The position numbers were made by a program, and so were the translations under genes. 64,000 nt of DNA from Sphingomonas sp. GTDB taxonomy: Bacteria; Pseudomonadota; Alphaproteobacteria; Sphingomonadales; Sphingomonadaceae. Each line of letters starts with the position of its first letter. Position 1 is the stretch's first letter. Below the pieces are notes generated by a model. It saw only the letters and a list, made by a program, of their open reading frames with translations. It ran no database searches and was not told where the DNA came from. Shown here piece after piece: positions 44,135 to 53,742 of this stretch. The DNA is taken from positions 1-64,000 of the forward strand of contig NZ_JAIXHL010000014.1 of assembly GCF_030145815.1 (NCBI RefSeq), in the 5' to 3' direction.

Positions 44135-44586
44135 CCGGATTTCTGAGCTTCGCCTGGCTGTGGGTGAAGGCCGCGCACGTCATCTTCGTGATCTTCTGGA
44201 TGGCCGGCCTGTTCATCCTGCCACGCTATCTCGTCCATCATCAGGAGGCGCTTGGCGACCCGGTGCAGGCGAAAGCATGGGCCGAACGCGAAGCCAGATT
44301 GCGCCGCGTGATCCTCACCCCCTCGCTGGTGATCGTCTGGGTGCTGGGGCTTGCGCTCGCGATCAATCTCGGGCTGTTCGAGGGCGGTGCGGGCCTCGGC
44401 TGGCTCCATGCGAAGCTGCTGCTGGTCGTGCTGCTATCCGGCTATCACGGATGGGCGATCGCCTATTCGAAGAAGCTCGCGGCGGGGCAGGGGTCGCTGA
44501 CCTCCAAACAGCTGCGCATGGCCAACGAAATCCCGGCGATCTTCGTCGCACTGATCGTGATCCTCGCGGTGGTGCGTCCGTTCTGA
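44131..44586 (+). CDS. hemJ: Protoporphyrinogen oxidase HemJ
   Basis: A 151-aa, four-helix membrane protein of the HemJ family, which oxidises protoporphyrinogen IX. The conserved His is in WVKAAHVIFVIFWMAGLFILPRYLV-type helix 1, and the conserved Lys in LHAKLLLVVLLSGYHGW. Position between hemE and rho is typical of alphaproteobacteria. It is a four-base overlap with hemE. Confidence 0.93.
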   Translation: MTGFLSFAWLWVKAAHVIFVIFWMAGLFILPRYLVHHQEALGDPVQAKAWAEREARLRRVILTPSLVIVWVLGLALAINLGLFEGGAGLGWLHAKLLLVVLLSGYHGWAIAYSKKLAAGQGSLTSKQLRMANEIPAIFVALIVILAVVRPF

Positions 44587-44740
44587 TCGCTTGACTTGAA
44601 CCCGGCCGAATCCTAATCCGCTTGGGTCGCGTCGCCGTTCCGGCGGCGGCCCGGCATCCCTCCTTTTTTCCTCAAGCCATCGCCTCCCGCGCGTCCAAAC
44701 GCCCGAAAACCTTGTAGCGATCGCCAGACGGACTTCTCCC
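44587..44740 (+). promoter_or_regulatory. Long C-rich leader of rho
   Basis: The 154-nt gap before rho contains a small hairpin (CGCCG-TTC-CGGCG, near 44631-44645) and a stretch from about 44651 to 44711 with about three C for each G and a run of six T. Such C-rich, G-poor RNA is the kind Rho binds, and rho is autoregulated by attenuation in other bacteria. No terminator fits well: the T-run is too far from the hairpin. Confidence 0.4.
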
Positions 44741-45997
44741 ATGCATTTGAAAGATTTAAAGAAAACCGCGCCCGCCGAACTGGTGACGATGGCCGAGGAA
44801 CTCGGCGTCGAAAGCGCGTCCACGCTGCGCAAGCAGGACCTGATGTTCGCCATCCTCAAGGCCCAGGCCGAAAATGGCGAGCTGATCATGGGCGAGGGCA
44901 CGATCGAAGTGCTTCAGGACGGCTTCGGCTTCCTGCGCAGCCCGCAGTCCAACTATCTCGCCGGCCCCGACGACATCTATGTTTCGCCGAACCAGGTCCG
45001 CAAGTTCGGACTGCGCACCGGCGACACGGTCGAAGGCGAAATCCGCGCCCCCAAGGATGGCGAGCGCTATTTCGCGCTGACCAAGCTAGTCAGCGTCAAT
45101 TTCGACGATCCCGATGTGGTCCGCCATCGCGTCAATTTCGACAATTTGACGCCACTCTACCCGGATCAGAAGCTCAAGCTCGATCCTGCCGATCCGACGC
45201 AAAAGGACAAGTCGGCGCGCGTCATCGACATCGTCAGCCCGCAGGGGAAGGGCCAGCGCACGCTGATCGTCGCGCCGCCGCGCGTCGGCAAGACGGTGAT
45301 GCTGCAGAACATCGCCAAGGCGATCACCGACAATCATCCCGAGGTGTTCCTGCTCGTCCTGCTGATCGACGAGCGGCCCGAGGAAGTCACCGACATGCAG
45401 CGCAGCGTGAAGGGTGAGGTGGTCAGCTCGACCTTCGACGAACCCGCCACGCGCCACGTCCAGGTCGCCGAAATGGTGATCGAAAAGGCCAAGCGCCTGG
45501 TCGAGCACAAGAAGGATGTCGTCATCCTGCTCGACTCGATCACCCGCCTCGGCCGCGCCTACAACACCGTCGTGCCCAGCTCGGGCAAGGTGCTGACCGG
45601 CGGTGTCGACGCGAACGCGCTCCAGCGTCCGAAGCGCTTCTTCGGTGCCGCCCGCAATATCGAGGAAGGCGGCTCGCTCTCGATCATCGCCACCGCGCTG
45701 ATCGACACCGGCAGCCGCATGGACGAAGTGATCTTTGAAGAGTTCAAGGGCACCGGCAACTCCGAAATCGTGCTCGACCGCAAGGTCGCGGACAAGCGCA
45801 TCTTCCCGGCGCTCGACGTCGGCAAGAGCGGCACGCGCAAGGAAGAGCTGCTGCTCGACAAGGCGACGCTGTCGAAAATGTGGGTGCTGCGCCGCATCCT
45901 CATGCAGATGGGCACCACCGACGCGATGGAGTTCCTGCTCGACAAGATGAAGGATTCGAAGACCAACGAAGACTTCTTTGATTCGATGAACCAATAA
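44741..45997 (+). CDS. rho: Transcription termination factor Rho
   Basis: A hexameric RNA helicase that ends transcription. The 418-aa protein has the N-terminal helix bundle ([20 protein letters not shown]), the cold-shock RNA-binding fold with [12 protein letters not shown] at about 62-73, Walker A APPRVGKT near 178-186, [12 protein letters not shown] (Q/R-loop region) and [13 protein letters not shown]. No insertion domain is present. Confidence 0.97.
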   Translation: MHLKDLKKTAPAELVTMAEELGVESASTLRKQDLMFAILKAQAENGELIMGEGTIEVLQDGFGFLRSPQSNYLAGPDDIYVSPNQVRKFGLRTGDTVEGEIRAPKDGERYFALTKLVSVNFDDPDVVRHRVNFDNLTPLYPDQKLKLDPADPTQKDKSARVIDIVSPQGKGQRTLIVAPPRVGKTVMLQNIAKAITDNHPEVFLLVLLIDERPEEVTDMQRSVKGEVVSSTFDEPATRHVQVAEMVIEKAKRLVEHKKDVVILLDSITRLGRAYNTVVPSSGKVLTGGVDANALQRPKRFFGAARNIEEGGSLSIIATALIDTGSRMDEVIFEEFKGTGNSEIVLDRKVADKRIFPALDVGKSGTRKEELLLDKATLSKMWVLRRILMQMGTTDAMEFLLDKMKDSKTNEDFFDSMNQ

Positions 45998-46020
45998 ACG
46001 GCCAGAGGGTTTAGCCGCAC

Positions 46021-46698
46021 ATGCAGGAAATTTGGGGCCATATCGTCGCCGACTTCGCTGGCTTGTTCTCGGGCAGCGGGTCCGCCTGGCTGGCATTCGG
46101 CCAGGTCATTCTGATCGACATCGTCCTGGCGGGCGATAACGCGATCGTCATCGGTGCGCTCGCCGCCGGGCTGCCCGCGGATCAGCGCAAGAAGGTCATC
46201 CTGATCGGCATCGTCGCCGCGCTGGTGCTGCGCATCGGCTTTGCGCTGGTGGTGACACAGTTGCTGCAGGTTATCGGCCTGGTTTTCGCCGGCGGCGTCC
46301 TGCTGCTGTGGGTGGCGTGGAAGATGTGGCGCGAAATCGGCCATGGCGGCGAAAGCGCCGGATCGCCAGAGATTGAGGGCGACGAACATTCGGGCGTGAA
46401 GCCGGCGAAGAGCTTTGCCAGCGCCGCCTGGGCGGTCGCGGTCGCCGACGTCTCGATGAGCCTCGACAACGTCCTTGCCGTCGCCGGGGCTGCGCGCGAC
46501 CATCCGGGTATCCTGATGGTCGGGCTGGTGATCGCGGTTGCGCTGATGGGCGTCGCGGCGAACATCATCGCCAAGTACATCGAACGCTATCGCTGGATCG
46601 CGTGGATCGGTCTTGCGGTGATTGTCTATGTCGCCGGTTCGATGATCTACACCGGGATCACCGACCAGGAAATCGGTCTGCTTCAGCTTTTCCGCTAA
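46021..46698 (+). CDS. TerC/YjbE-family integral membrane protein
   Basis: A 225-aa protein with about seven membrane helices of the TerC group. The signature LIDIVLAGDNAIVIGALAAGLP is in helix 1-2, and the second half repeats it as ADVSMSLDNVLAVAGAA; the paired Asp-Asn motifs are thought to bind metal. Relatives export manganese or help metal loading of secreted proteins. It lies 23 nt after rho. Confidence 0.88.
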   Translation: MQEIWGHIVADFAGLFSGSGSAWLAFGQVILIDIVLAGDNAIVIGALAAGLPADQRKKVILIGIVAALVLRIGFALVVTQLLQVIGLVFAGGVLLLWVAWKMWREIGHGGESAGSPEIEGDEHSGVKPAKSFASAAWAVAVADVSMSLDNVLAVAGAARDHPGILMVGLVIAVALMGVAANIIAKYIERYRWIAWIGLAVIVYVAGSMIYTGITDQEIGLLQLFR

Positions 46699-46719
46699 GG
46701 CATTGATCTAAAATCAGGA

Positions 46720-46752
46720 AAGGGCGGCATCCGCGAGGATGCCGCCCTTTTC
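46720..46752. terminator. Bidirectional intrinsic terminator
   Basis: AAGGGCGGCATCC-GCGA-GGATGCCGCCCTT: a perfect 13-bp stem with T-rich flank on the right and A-rich flank on the left. It sits between the convergent TerC and dienelactone hydrolase genes and can serve both. Confidence 0.9.
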
Positions 46753-46755
46753 GAT

Positions 46756-47448
46756 TCAGCCGATATGCTCGGCGAAGAACGCCTCGGTCCGGCTGTCGGC
46801 CAGCTGCGCTGCCGCCTCCGACCGCCGCTTGCCCATCTCGGTGGCAAAGCCATGGTCCTCACCCGGATAGTCGTGCAGCGTCACCTTTGGATGGTCGTCC
46901 AACCCCTCATGCATCGCCTTCTGGGTCGCGGCGGGAACGAAGCCATCGTCGCCGGCAATGTGCAGCATCAGCGGGTTGGCGATGGCATGCTTCTCACCGA
47001 GCAGCCCATCGACGCCGACCGCATAATAGCCAACGCTGGCGTCGCTATCGGTCCGCGCTGCGGTCATGAAGGCCAGGCGACCGCCCAGACAATAGCCGGT
47101 GACCCCGACCTTGCCGCCGCTGACGTCGCGCGCCACGCGGATTGTCGCCTCGATATCGGCGACGCCTTTGTCCTGATCGAACTTCCCCATCCAGTCGAGC
47201 GCCTGCTTGAACTCCGGCTCGACATCGGGGTCCAGATCGATGCCAGGCTCAAGCCGCCAGAACAGGTCGGGGGCGAGCGCGACATAGCCGAGCGACGCGA
47301 AATGATCGCATTTGCGCCGGATGCCCTCATTCACGCCAAAGATTTCCTGGATGACGACGATCGCGCCGCGCGGGGTGCCCTCTGGGTCGGCACGATAGGC
47401 GGCGAAGCTGCCGCTGCCGTCGATTGCCTGGATTTCGATACTCGCCAT
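46756..47448 (-). CDS. Dienelactone hydrolase family protein
   Basis: A 230-aa alpha/beta hydrolase of the dienelactone hydrolase type. The nucleophile Cys is in VTGYCLGGRLAF, the acid in IAGDDGFVP and the His in GEDHGFATE. IVVIQEIFGVNEGIR provides the Glu at the base of the active site. A role in aromatic degradation is possible, but no such genes are nearby. It follows the alkyltransferase gene by 15 nt and has a good AAGGAG site. Confidence 0.9.
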   Translation of the reverse strand: MASIEIQAIDGSGSFAAYRADPEGTPRGAIVVIQEIFGVNEGIRRKCDHFASLGYVALAPDLFWRLEPGIDLDPDVEPEFKQALDWMGKFDQDKGVADIEATIRVARDVSGGKVGVTGYCLGGRLAFMTAARTDSDASVGYYAVGVDGLLGEKHAIANPLMLHIAGDDGFVPAATQKAMHEGLDDHPKVTLHDYPGEDHGFATEMGKRRSEAAAQLADSRTEAFFAEHIG

Positions 47449-47463
47449 GATACGCTCCTTGGT

Positions 47464-47928
47464 TCAGCGGTGACGCTGCTCGTGGTCGAGCAGCCATTGC
47501 TTGGTCGCGGGGCCGTCACCCGCAGAATAGCTGCCCAGCGCGCCGCCGGCAGCGGTCACCCTGTGGCATGGAATGATGACGGGAAGCGGATTGCGCGCGC
47601 ACAACTGCCCGATGGCGCGCGGTCCCGACTGGAGTCGTCGCGCGAGTTCGCCGTAACTGGCCGTCTCGCCATAGCCCAGCGCGACCAGGCCGTCGCGCAA
47701 CACGCGACCGCGTGGCGACGACACCGGGGCCAGCGGGAGATCGAACGTTCTGAGATCGCCGGAGAAATACGCCAGCAGCTGTTCCGCCGCAGTGCGAACC
47801 GGTGCGGTCGCGCCCATTGCTGGCGGTCCCTCCGCACCGATGGTCACGCGCAGCACGCTGCATGCGTCGCCCTCGATCTTCATCGGGCCGATGGGCGTTG
47901 CGATCAGGGCATGGTCGCGCGCATACAT
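47464..47928 (-). CDS. ogt: Methylated-DNA-protein cysteine methyltransferase
   Basis: A 154-aa suicide repair protein that removes alkyl groups from O6-guanine. The acceptor Cys is 121 in IIPCHRV, with the helix-turn-helix ASYGELARRL and the Asn hinge in ARNPLPV. ATG 47928 is used; an in-frame TTG at 47964 would add 12 residues. It forms a unit with the dienelactone hydrolase gene. Confidence 0.93.
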   Translation of the reverse strand: MYARDHALIATPIGPMKIEGDACSVLRVTIGAEGPPAMGATAPVRTAAEQLLAYFSGDLRTFDLPLAPVSSPRGRVLRDGLVALGYGETASYGELARRLQSGPRAIGQLCARNPLPVIIPCHRVTAAGGALGSYSAGDGPATKQWLLDHEQRHR

Positions 47929-47978
47929 GGGCTGAGCGTAGGGCAGGGGATGCTTCGGGCTCAAGTGGAGAAGACGGT

Positions 47979-48218
47979 ATGAAGATCAATGTCGAGGTCG
48001 ACTGCACCCCTGAAGAGGCGCGCCGTGCGATGGGCTTGCCCGATTTCACTCCGGTCCATGACCGCTACATCCAGATGATGCTCGATTCGATCGACAAGGG
48101 CGGGGTCAATCCCGAGATGATGGAGAGCATGATGAAGAGCTGGACCCCGATGGGTGAGGCAGGAATGAATTTCTGGCGCGGCATGTTCGATATGGGCAAG
48201 CGTAGCGGGGGCGAGTGA
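47979..48218 (+). CDS. DUF6489 small protein
   Basis: A 79-aa protein: MKINVEVDCTPEEARRAMGL, then LPDFTPVHDRYI and a Met-rich helix (PEMMESMMKSW). It matches the sphingomonad/alphaproteobacterial DUF6489 proteins encoded in front of mnmE. It is presumably cytosolic; function unknown. ATG at 47979 follows GGAG. Its stop overlaps the GTG of mnmE (GTGA). Confidence 0.8.
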   Translation: MKINVEVDCTPEEARRAMGLPDFTPVHDRYIQMMLDSIDKGGVNPEMMESMMKSWTPMGEAGMNFWRGMFDMGKRSGGE

Positions 48219-49510
48219 CCGACACGATTTTCGCGCTGTCGAGCGGGGCATTGCCGGCCGGCATCGCGGTTATCCGCATTTCGGGGCCGCATGCATTCGC
48301 GGCGGTCACGACGCTGGCGGGCGAACTTCCGGCACAGCGTCGCGCGTCTCTGCGAACCCTGCGGTGTGACGGCGAAGTGCTCGACCGCGCGCTGGTCCTC
48401 ATCTTCCCCGGTCCAGCAACGGCGACCGGCGAAGATCTGGCGGAGTTGCATCTTCACGGCGGCCGCGCCGTGGTGCGCGCGGTCGAGGCAGCGCTCGCCG
48501 CGATCCCGGGTCTGCGCGGCGCCGAGCCAGGGGAGTTTACCCGGCGGGCGCTCGAACATGGCCGCATCGACCTGACCGAGGCCGAAGGGCTGGGCGACCT
48601 GCTTGCGGCGGAGACTGAGATGCAACGCCGCACCGCGTTGCGTGCTGCCGAGGGTGGCGTGCGCGCGCGGATCGAGGACTGGGCGGCGCGCGCGCTGCGC
48701 CTGTCGGCGCTCATCGAGGCCATGCTTGATCATGGCGACGAGGATGACGTGGCGGGGGAGGGTGATGTGCTCGCCGTCGTTCAGAACGACGCCAGCGCAC
48801 TCGCCGCGGAGATCGAGGCCGTAATCGCCCAGCCACCGGTGGAACGCATTCGTGACGGCATCCGCATTGTGCTGGCAGGGTCGCCCAACGCTGGCAAATC
48901 GACCTTGCTCAACGCGCTAGCCGGGCGCGAGGCGGCGATCGTCTCGTCGCTGGCGGGCACGACGCGCGACCGGATTGAGGTGCCGGTGATGCGCGGCGGC
49001 GTTGCTTATCTGCTCACCGACACCGCCGGCCTCCACGCCGCTCCTGCGGATATCGTGGAGGAGATCGGGATCGCCCGGGCGCGGACCGCGATCGAAGCTG
49101 CCGATCTCGTCCTCTGGCTTGATGATGCGCCGCTGCCCCCGGAGTTGGTGGGCGTTCCGCACCTCCTGATCCACCCCCGTGCAGACGCTGCAGGCCGCTA
49201 CGTCGGTCCGGATGAGCGGATCAGTGTATCGGCGCAGATGGGGCGGGGCATCGACGGCCTATGGGATGCGATAGCCCGGGTCACTGCGGCGCTGCTGCCA
49301 CCGTCGGACAGCGTCGCACTCAACATCCGACAGCGCAGGCTTGCCGATCAGGCGGCGACAGCCCTACGCGCCGCTTCAGGCCTGCACGATCTTCTGCTCG
49401 CTGCCGAAGAGCTCCGTGCCGCGCTGCGCGCGTTCCATCGCATCACTGGCGCAGCGGATGTCGAGGCGATGCTCGACACGCTGTTCGGGCGGTTCTGTAT
49501 CGGCAAGTGA
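48215..49510 (+). CDS. mnmE: tRNA modification GTPase MnmE
   Basis: MnmE and MnmG together add the carboxymethylaminomethyl group to U34 of tRNAs. The 431-aa protein has the folate-binding N domain (about 1-115), a helical domain, and a G domain with G1 GSPNAGKST (222-230), G2 GTTRD (249-252) and G3 DTAG (269-272). The C-terminus FGRFCIGK carries the catalytic Cys. The G4 NKxD motif is not visible: the corresponding strand reads LLIHPRAD (about 317-324). The start is GTG. Confidence 0.94.
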   Translation: MTDTIFALSSGALPAGIAVIRISGPHAFAAVTTLAGELPAQRRASLRTLRCDGEVLDRALVLIFPGPATATGEDLAELHLHGGRAVVRAVEAALAAIPGLRGAEPGEFTRRALEHGRIDLTEAEGLGDLLAAETEMQRRTALRAAEGGVRARIEDWAARALRLSALIEAMLDHGDEDDVAGEGDVLAVVQNDASALAAEIEAVIAQPPVERIRDGIRIVLAGSPNAGKSTLLNALAGREAAIVSSLAGTTRDRIEVPVMRGGVAYLLTDTAGLHAAPADIVEEIGIARARTAIEAADLVLWLDDAPLPPELVGVPHLLIHPRADAAGRYVGPDERISVSAQMGRGIDGLWDAIARVTAALLPPSDSVALNIRQRRLADQAATALRAASGLHDLLLAAEELRAALRAFHRITGAADVEAMLDTLFGRFCIGK

Positions 49511-49511
49511 A

Positions 49512-49527
49512 TGTTCCACGTGGAACG
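49512..49527. promoter_or_regulatory. parS: parS site 1
   Basis: GTTCCACGTGGAAC is a perfect 14-bp palindrome of the parS class, between the mnmE stop and the mnmG start. It differs from the universal parS (GTTTCACGTGAAAC) at one position in each arm, symmetrically. Confidence 0.8.
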
Positions 49528-49565
49528 CTTTTGACCTGACCCCCGCGCGCGGCTATGCGGCCGGT

Positions 49566-51401
49566 ATGCAATCCCTCGACGTGATCGTGATCGGCGGCGG
49601 CCATGCCGGGACCGAAGCAGCGGCTGCGGCCGCCCGCTGCGGCGCGCGGACGGCGCTCATCACGTTTGACCCAGCGATGATCGGCGCGATGTCGTGCAAT
49701 CCGGCGATCGGTGGGCTCGGCAAGGGGCATCTGGTCCGCGAAGTCGATGCCCTGGACGGACTGATCGCCCGCGCTGCTGACGCTGCGGCGATCCACTACC
49801 GACTGCTCAACCGCTCTAAAGGGCCAGCAGTGCAGGGACCCCGCGTGCAGGCCGACCGCGTCCGCTACGCCGCCGCCATTCAGACGATGCTAGCCGCCCA
49901 ACATGGCCTCGATATCGTCGCCGGGGAAGCGGTCGCGCTGTTGATTGAGCAGGGCAGGGTGGCGGGTATCCGGCTGGCCGACGATCGCGTGCTCCGCGCA
50001 CCGGCAGTTGTCCTTGCCAGTGGCACCTTCCTGGGCGGCCGCATTTTCCGGGGCGAGGAGCGCGAGACCGGCGGCAGGGTAGGGGAGCGTGCCGCGACCG
50101 CATTGGGTGTCCAGCTGCGCGACTGCGGCCTCCCGATCACCCGGCTCAAAACCGGCACGCCCCCGCGATTAGATGGCCGCACGATCGACTGGGGCGCGCT
50201 TGATGAGCAACCCAGCGACGCCGACGACTGGCGCATGTCGCCCATGACATCGGGACCCCGGCTGCCGCAGCTCGCCTGCGCAATCACCCGCACCACGCTC
50301 GAAACCCATGAGATTATCCGTGGCGGACTCGACCGCTCACCGCTGTTCAGCGGCGCAATCGAAGCCGGCGGCCCCCGCTACTGCCCCTCGATCGAGGACA
50401 AGATCTTCCGCTTCGGCGACCGCGATGGGCATCAGGTTTTTCTCGAACCGGAGGGGCTGGCGACTCACCTCGTCTATCCCAACGGCCTTTCGACCTCGCT
50501 TCCGACCGATGTTCAGTCCGCGATGATCGCATCGATTCCCGGCCTCGACCGTGCCCAGATCGTCACGCCGGGCTATGCCGTCGAATATGACCATGTCGAT
50601 CCGCGCGCCCTGTCGCACCAGCTGGAGTGCCGCGATCTTCCTGGCCTTTATTGTGCGGGCCAGATCAACGGCACTACCGGCTATGAGGAGGCGGCCGCTC
50701 AGGGCCTTGTTGCCGGGATCAACGCCGCAGCCGCAGTGCTCGGCCACCCCCCGACCGTCTTCCCGCGCGAGATCAGCTATATCGGAGTGATGATCGACGA
50801 CCTGACGCTGCAAGGCGTGACCGAACCCTATCGCATGCTCACCGCCCGCGCCGAACACCGCCTGCACCTCCGCGCCGACAATGCCCATAGCCGGCTCGCC
50901 GAATTGGGCGAGGCGGCGGGTTGCCTTGGGCCAGACCGGCGGGCGTTCGTCGCCCAGCGGCGTGACGCGCGCGCACGGCTGGACATGTTGTTCGCCGACA
51001 CCCGCACCGCCCATGTGCTCGGTCAGGCCGGCGCGCCCGTGGCGCAGGACGGCGCCCGCCGCACCGCATTCGAATGGTTACGGTTTCCAACTGTGACGCT
51101 CGATCATCTCCAGATCGATGCCGGCGGTGCGGACCCGGCAGTGCTGGCCGAGCTGATCGAGGATGCCCGCTACGCACCCTATCTCGAACGCCAGGCGCAG
51201 GAGAGCGCGACCATGCAGCGCGCGGACGGGACGCGCATTCCCGCCGAGCTCGACTATGCATCCGTTCCAGGGCTGTCGAACGAGATGGTCGAGCGGCTTG
51301 CCACCGCGCGTCCGGACACGATTGGCGACGCTGCGCGCGTCCGCGGCATCACGCCCGCAGCATTGACCGCGATCCTCCTCCATGTGAAGCGCGCGGCATG
51401 A
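49566..51401 (+). CDS. mnmG: tRNA U34 carboxymethyltransferase subunit MnmG
   Basis: The FAD-binding partner of MnmE. The 611-aa protein begins [22 protein letters not shown], has [23 protein letters not shown], the [11 protein letters not shown] motif, and the C-terminal [21 protein letters not shown]. The ATG at 49566 gives the family N-terminus; the frame is open upstream into mnmE and parS 1 but without family match. Confidence 0.97.
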   Translation: MQSLDVIVIGGGHAGTEAAAAAARCGARTALITFDPAMIGAMSCNPAIGGLGKGHLVREVDALDGLIARAADAAAIHYRLLNRSKGPAVQGPRVQADRVRYAAAIQTMLAAQHGLDIVAGEAVALLIEQGRVAGIRLADDRVLRAPAVVLASGTFLGGRIFRGEERETGGRVGERAATALGVQLRDCGLPITRLKTGTPPRLDGRTIDWGALDEQPSDADDWRMSPMTSGPRLPQLACAITRTTLETHEIIRGGLDRSPLFSGAIEAGGPRYCPSIEDKIFRFGDRDGHQVFLEPEGLATHLVYPNGLSTSLPTDVQSAMIASIPGLDRAQIVTPGYAVEYDHVDPRALSHQLECRDLPGLYCAGQINGTTGYEEAAAQGLVAGINAAAAVLGHPPTVFPREISYIGVMIDDLTLQGVTEPYRMLTARAEHRLHLRADNAHSRLAELGEAAGCLGPDRRAFVAQRRDARARLDMLFADTRTAHVLGQAGAPVAQDGARRTAFEWLRFPTVTLDHLQIDAGGADPAVLAELIEDARYAPYLERQAQESATMQRADGTRIPAELDYASVPGLSNEMVERLATARPDTIGDAARVRGITPAALTAILLHVKRAA

Positions 51402-52006
51402 CCAAAGACGAAGCTCGCGACTGGATACGCAGCCGTTACGATGTTTCACGTGAAACACGGCTCGCAACCTTTGTGGACCTGCTGCGCGATGAGTCCACGC
51501 GTCAGAACCTCGTTTCCCCAACGTCCCTGGAGCAAATTTGGGCGCGGCACATCGTTGATTCAGCTCAGCTGCTTGAGCATGCCGATGTCGGCGGCTTGTG
51601 GCTCGACATCGGCAGCGGCGCCGGCCTGCCCGGAATCGTCCTAGCGATCCTCCGTGACGAGCCCGTCGAACTGGTCGAACCGCGTAAACTCCGCACGGCC
51701 TTTCTCCAGCATTGCGTTGATACGCTCGGTCTCACCAACGTTACCATCCACACGGCCAAGGTAGAGCGAACAACGGGACGCGCCGCCGTCATCACCGCCC
51801 GCGCTGTCGGATCGCTCGACACACTGTTCCGCATCGCTCGCCACCGGAGCGATCGGTCCACAATCTGGGTGCTCCCCAAAGGCCGCAATGCGCAATCGGA
51901 GGTGGAAGATGCGCAGCTATGGTGGCAAGGTTCGTTCCACGTGGAACCGAGCGTGACCGCACCGGACTCGCTCATCATCGTCGCCAAAGAGGTGCGCCCC
52001 AGATGA
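51398..52006 (+). CDS. rsmG: 16S rRNA G527 N7-methyltransferase
   Basis: RsmG methylates G527 of 16S rRNA. The 202-aa protein has [13 protein letters not shown], the SAM motif [16 protein letters not shown] (68-83) and [12 protein letters not shown]. Two parS palindromes lie in its coding sequence: one at the codons for DVSRET near the start and one at FHVEP near the end. It overlaps mnmG and parA by four bases each. Confidence 0.95.
   Translation: MTKDEARDWIRSRYDVSRETRLATFVDLLRDESTRQNLVSPTSLEQIWARHIVDSAQLLEHADVGGLWLDIGSGAGLPGIVLAILRDEPVELVEPRKLRTAFLQHCVDTLGLTNVTIHTAKVERTTGRAAVITARAVGSLDTLFRIARHRSDRSTIWVLPKGRNAQSEVEDAQLWWQGSFHVEPSVTAPDSLIIVAKEVRPR
51442..51457. promoter_or_regulatory. parS: parS site 2 (universal consensus)
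   Basis: TGTTTCACGTGAAACA is a perfect 16-bp match to the universal parS. It is inside rsmG, at codons for DVSRET. Confidence 0.92.
51933..51948. promoter_or_regulatory. parS: parS site 3
   Basis: CGTTCCACGTGGAACC contains the same 14-bp palindrome as site 1. It lies inside the 3' part of rsmG, 56 bases before the parA ATG. Confidence 0.8.
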
Positions 52007-52782
52007 TCTGCATCGCCATTGCGAATCAGAAGGGCGGCGTGGGCAAGACCACGACCGCGATCAACGTCGGCACCGCACTCGCCGCGACCGGCAAGCGGGT
52101 GCTGCTGCTCGATCTCGACCCGCAGGGCAATTGTTCCACTGGCCTTGGCATCGGTCGCGCTGATCGCGAGCGGTCGACCTACGACTTGCTGATCGGTGAG
52201 ACCAACCTCGAGGACGTGTTTGTCCCGACCCGCGTGCCGGGCCTCGACATCGTTCCCGCCACGGTCGACCTCTCGGGCGCGGAGATCGAGCTGATCGAGT
52301 TCGAAGCACGCACCCATCGTCTGGCCACCACGATCGAGCGCAGCGCACAGCGTTGGGATGTTGTGCTGATGGACTGTCCGCCCTCGCTCGGGCTGCTCAC
52401 CATCAACGCGATGGTCGCGTCGGACGCGCTGCTCGTACCCCTCCAATGCGAATTCTTTGCCCTCGAAGGGCTTAGCCAGTTGCTCAACACGGTCGAGCGC
52501 ATCCGCGGACGCTTCAATCCCGGCCTGTCGATCCTGGGTGTCGTCCTCACCATGTACGACCGCCGCAACCGTCTGACCGATCAGGTTGCGGACGACGTCC
52601 GCGCCGTCCTGGGCAAGGTGGTGTTCGATACCGTCATCCCGCGCAACGTCCGCCTGTCCGAGGCGCCCAGCCACGGCCTGCCTGCGCTGATCTATGATTA
52701 TCGCTGCGCGGGGTCCGAAGCCTATATCGCTCTTGCCCGCGAAGTGATCGATCGCCTGCCCAAGCTGAAGAAGGCCGCATGA
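52003..52782 (+). CDS. parA: Chromosome partitioning ATPase ParA
   Basis: A 259-aa deviant Walker ATPase that moves ParB-parS complexes. The N-terminus [22 protein letters not shown] has the deviant Walker A motif KGGVGKT (10-16), with LLLDLDPQGN and VLMDCPPSLG following. The short N-terminus is that of chromosomal ParA (Soj) without a DNA-binding extension. It overlaps rsmG and parB by four bases. Confidence 0.97.
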   Translation: MICIAIANQKGGVGKTTTAINVGTALAATGKRVLLLDLDPQGNCSTGLGIGRADRERSTYDLLIGETNLEDVFVPTRVPGLDIVPATVDLSGAEIELIEFEARTHRLATTIERSAQRWDVVLMDCPPSLGLLTINAMVASDALLVPLQCEFFALEGLSQLLNTVERIRGRFNPGLSILGVVLTMYDRRNRLTDQVADDVRAVLGKVVFDTVIPRNVRLSEAPSHGLPALIYDYRCAGSEAYIALAREVIDRLPKLKKAA

Positions 52783-53711
52783 CCGAAGAGACACCGCAAG
52801 AGCCGACGACGCCCGCTGCCTCGCCACTCAGCCCCCGCAAGGCGCGGCCCGGCCTTGGCCGTGGTCTCAGCGCATTGCTGGGCGATGCCGAGCGTGAAGA
52901 GCCCGTTCGTCCTGGTACCGAGCCGTCGATGGGCGTGCGGCTGCTCCCGGTCAGCTCGCTGTCGCCGCACCCGGATCAGCCACGCCGCCATTTCGATGAG
53001 GATGCGCTGGAGGAGCTCGCCAAGTCGATCGCGATGCGTGGCCTCATTCAGCCGATTGTCGTGCGCCCGCATGGCAAGGATTATCAGATCGTCGCCGGCG
53101 AACGCCGCTGGCGCGCCGCCCAGCGTGCACGACTGCACGAGGTGCCGGTCATCGTTCGCGACCTGGACGAGGCGCAGACCGTCGAAATCGCGATCGTCGA
53201 GAATATCCAGCGTGAGGATCTCAACGCAATTGAAGAGGCCGAGGCGTACGCCAAGCTGATCAACGAATTCGGCCATAGCCAGGAGGCACTGGCCAAGGTC
53301 GTCCACAAGTCGCGCAGCCATATCGCGAACCTGATCCGCCTGCTTGACCTGCCCGCCACCGTCCGCCAGCGCGTGGTCGAAGGCGCGCTGACCATGGGCC
53401 ACGCCCGCGCGCTGATTGGTGCGCCGGACCCGGAAAAGCTCGCCAAGATCGTCGTCGAACGTGACCTGTCGGTACGCGACACCGAAAAACTCGCCCGCGA
53501 AGCCAAGCCGCGCGCGGCGGGGAAGGGTGGCGAGAAGGGCGGCGGCGGCAGCAACGCCGACATCGTCGCGCTGGAGCGCCAACTGGGCGACGTGCTCGGC
53601 CTCAACGTCAAGATCAGCTTCGGCGAGAAGGGCGGGGCGCTTACGCTGGCCTATTCGACGCTGGACCAGCTGGACATGATCTGCCAGCGCCTGACCGGCG
53701 AGAAAATATAG
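52779..53711 (+). CDS. parB: Chromosome partitioning protein ParB
   Basis: A 310-aa CTPase that loads at parS and spreads. The N-terminal KARPGLGRGLSALLG segment binds ParA, the CTP-binding region has GERRWRAAQRA (the conserved GERR/R motif), the helix-turn-helix reads ALAKVVHKSRSHIANLIRLL, and a C-terminal dimerisation domain follows at about 265-310. The three parS sites just upstream are its expected loading sites. Confidence 0.96.
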   Translation: MTEETPQEPTTPAASPLSPRKARPGLGRGLSALLGDAEREEPVRPGTEPSMGVRLLPVSSLSPHPDQPRRHFDEDALEELAKSIAMRGLIQPIVVRPHGKDYQIVAGERRWRAAQRARLHEVPVIVRDLDEAQTVEIAIVENIQREDLNAIEEAEAYAKLINEFGHSQEALAKVVHKSRSHIANLIRLLDLPATVRQRVVEGALTMGHARALIGAPDPEKLAKIVVERDLSVRDTEKLAREAKPRAAGKGGEKGGGGSNADIVALERQLGDVLGLNVKISFGEKGGALTLAYSTLDQLDMICQRLTGEKI

Positions 53712-53742
53712 TTATATCAGTAGTTTAGGTGTCTTCTAAAGC

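Noticed and set aside
44631-44666. Intrinsic terminator before rho
   Set aside because: The CGCCG/CGGCG hairpin is short and the T-run starts about 18 bases after it, too far for an intrinsic terminator.
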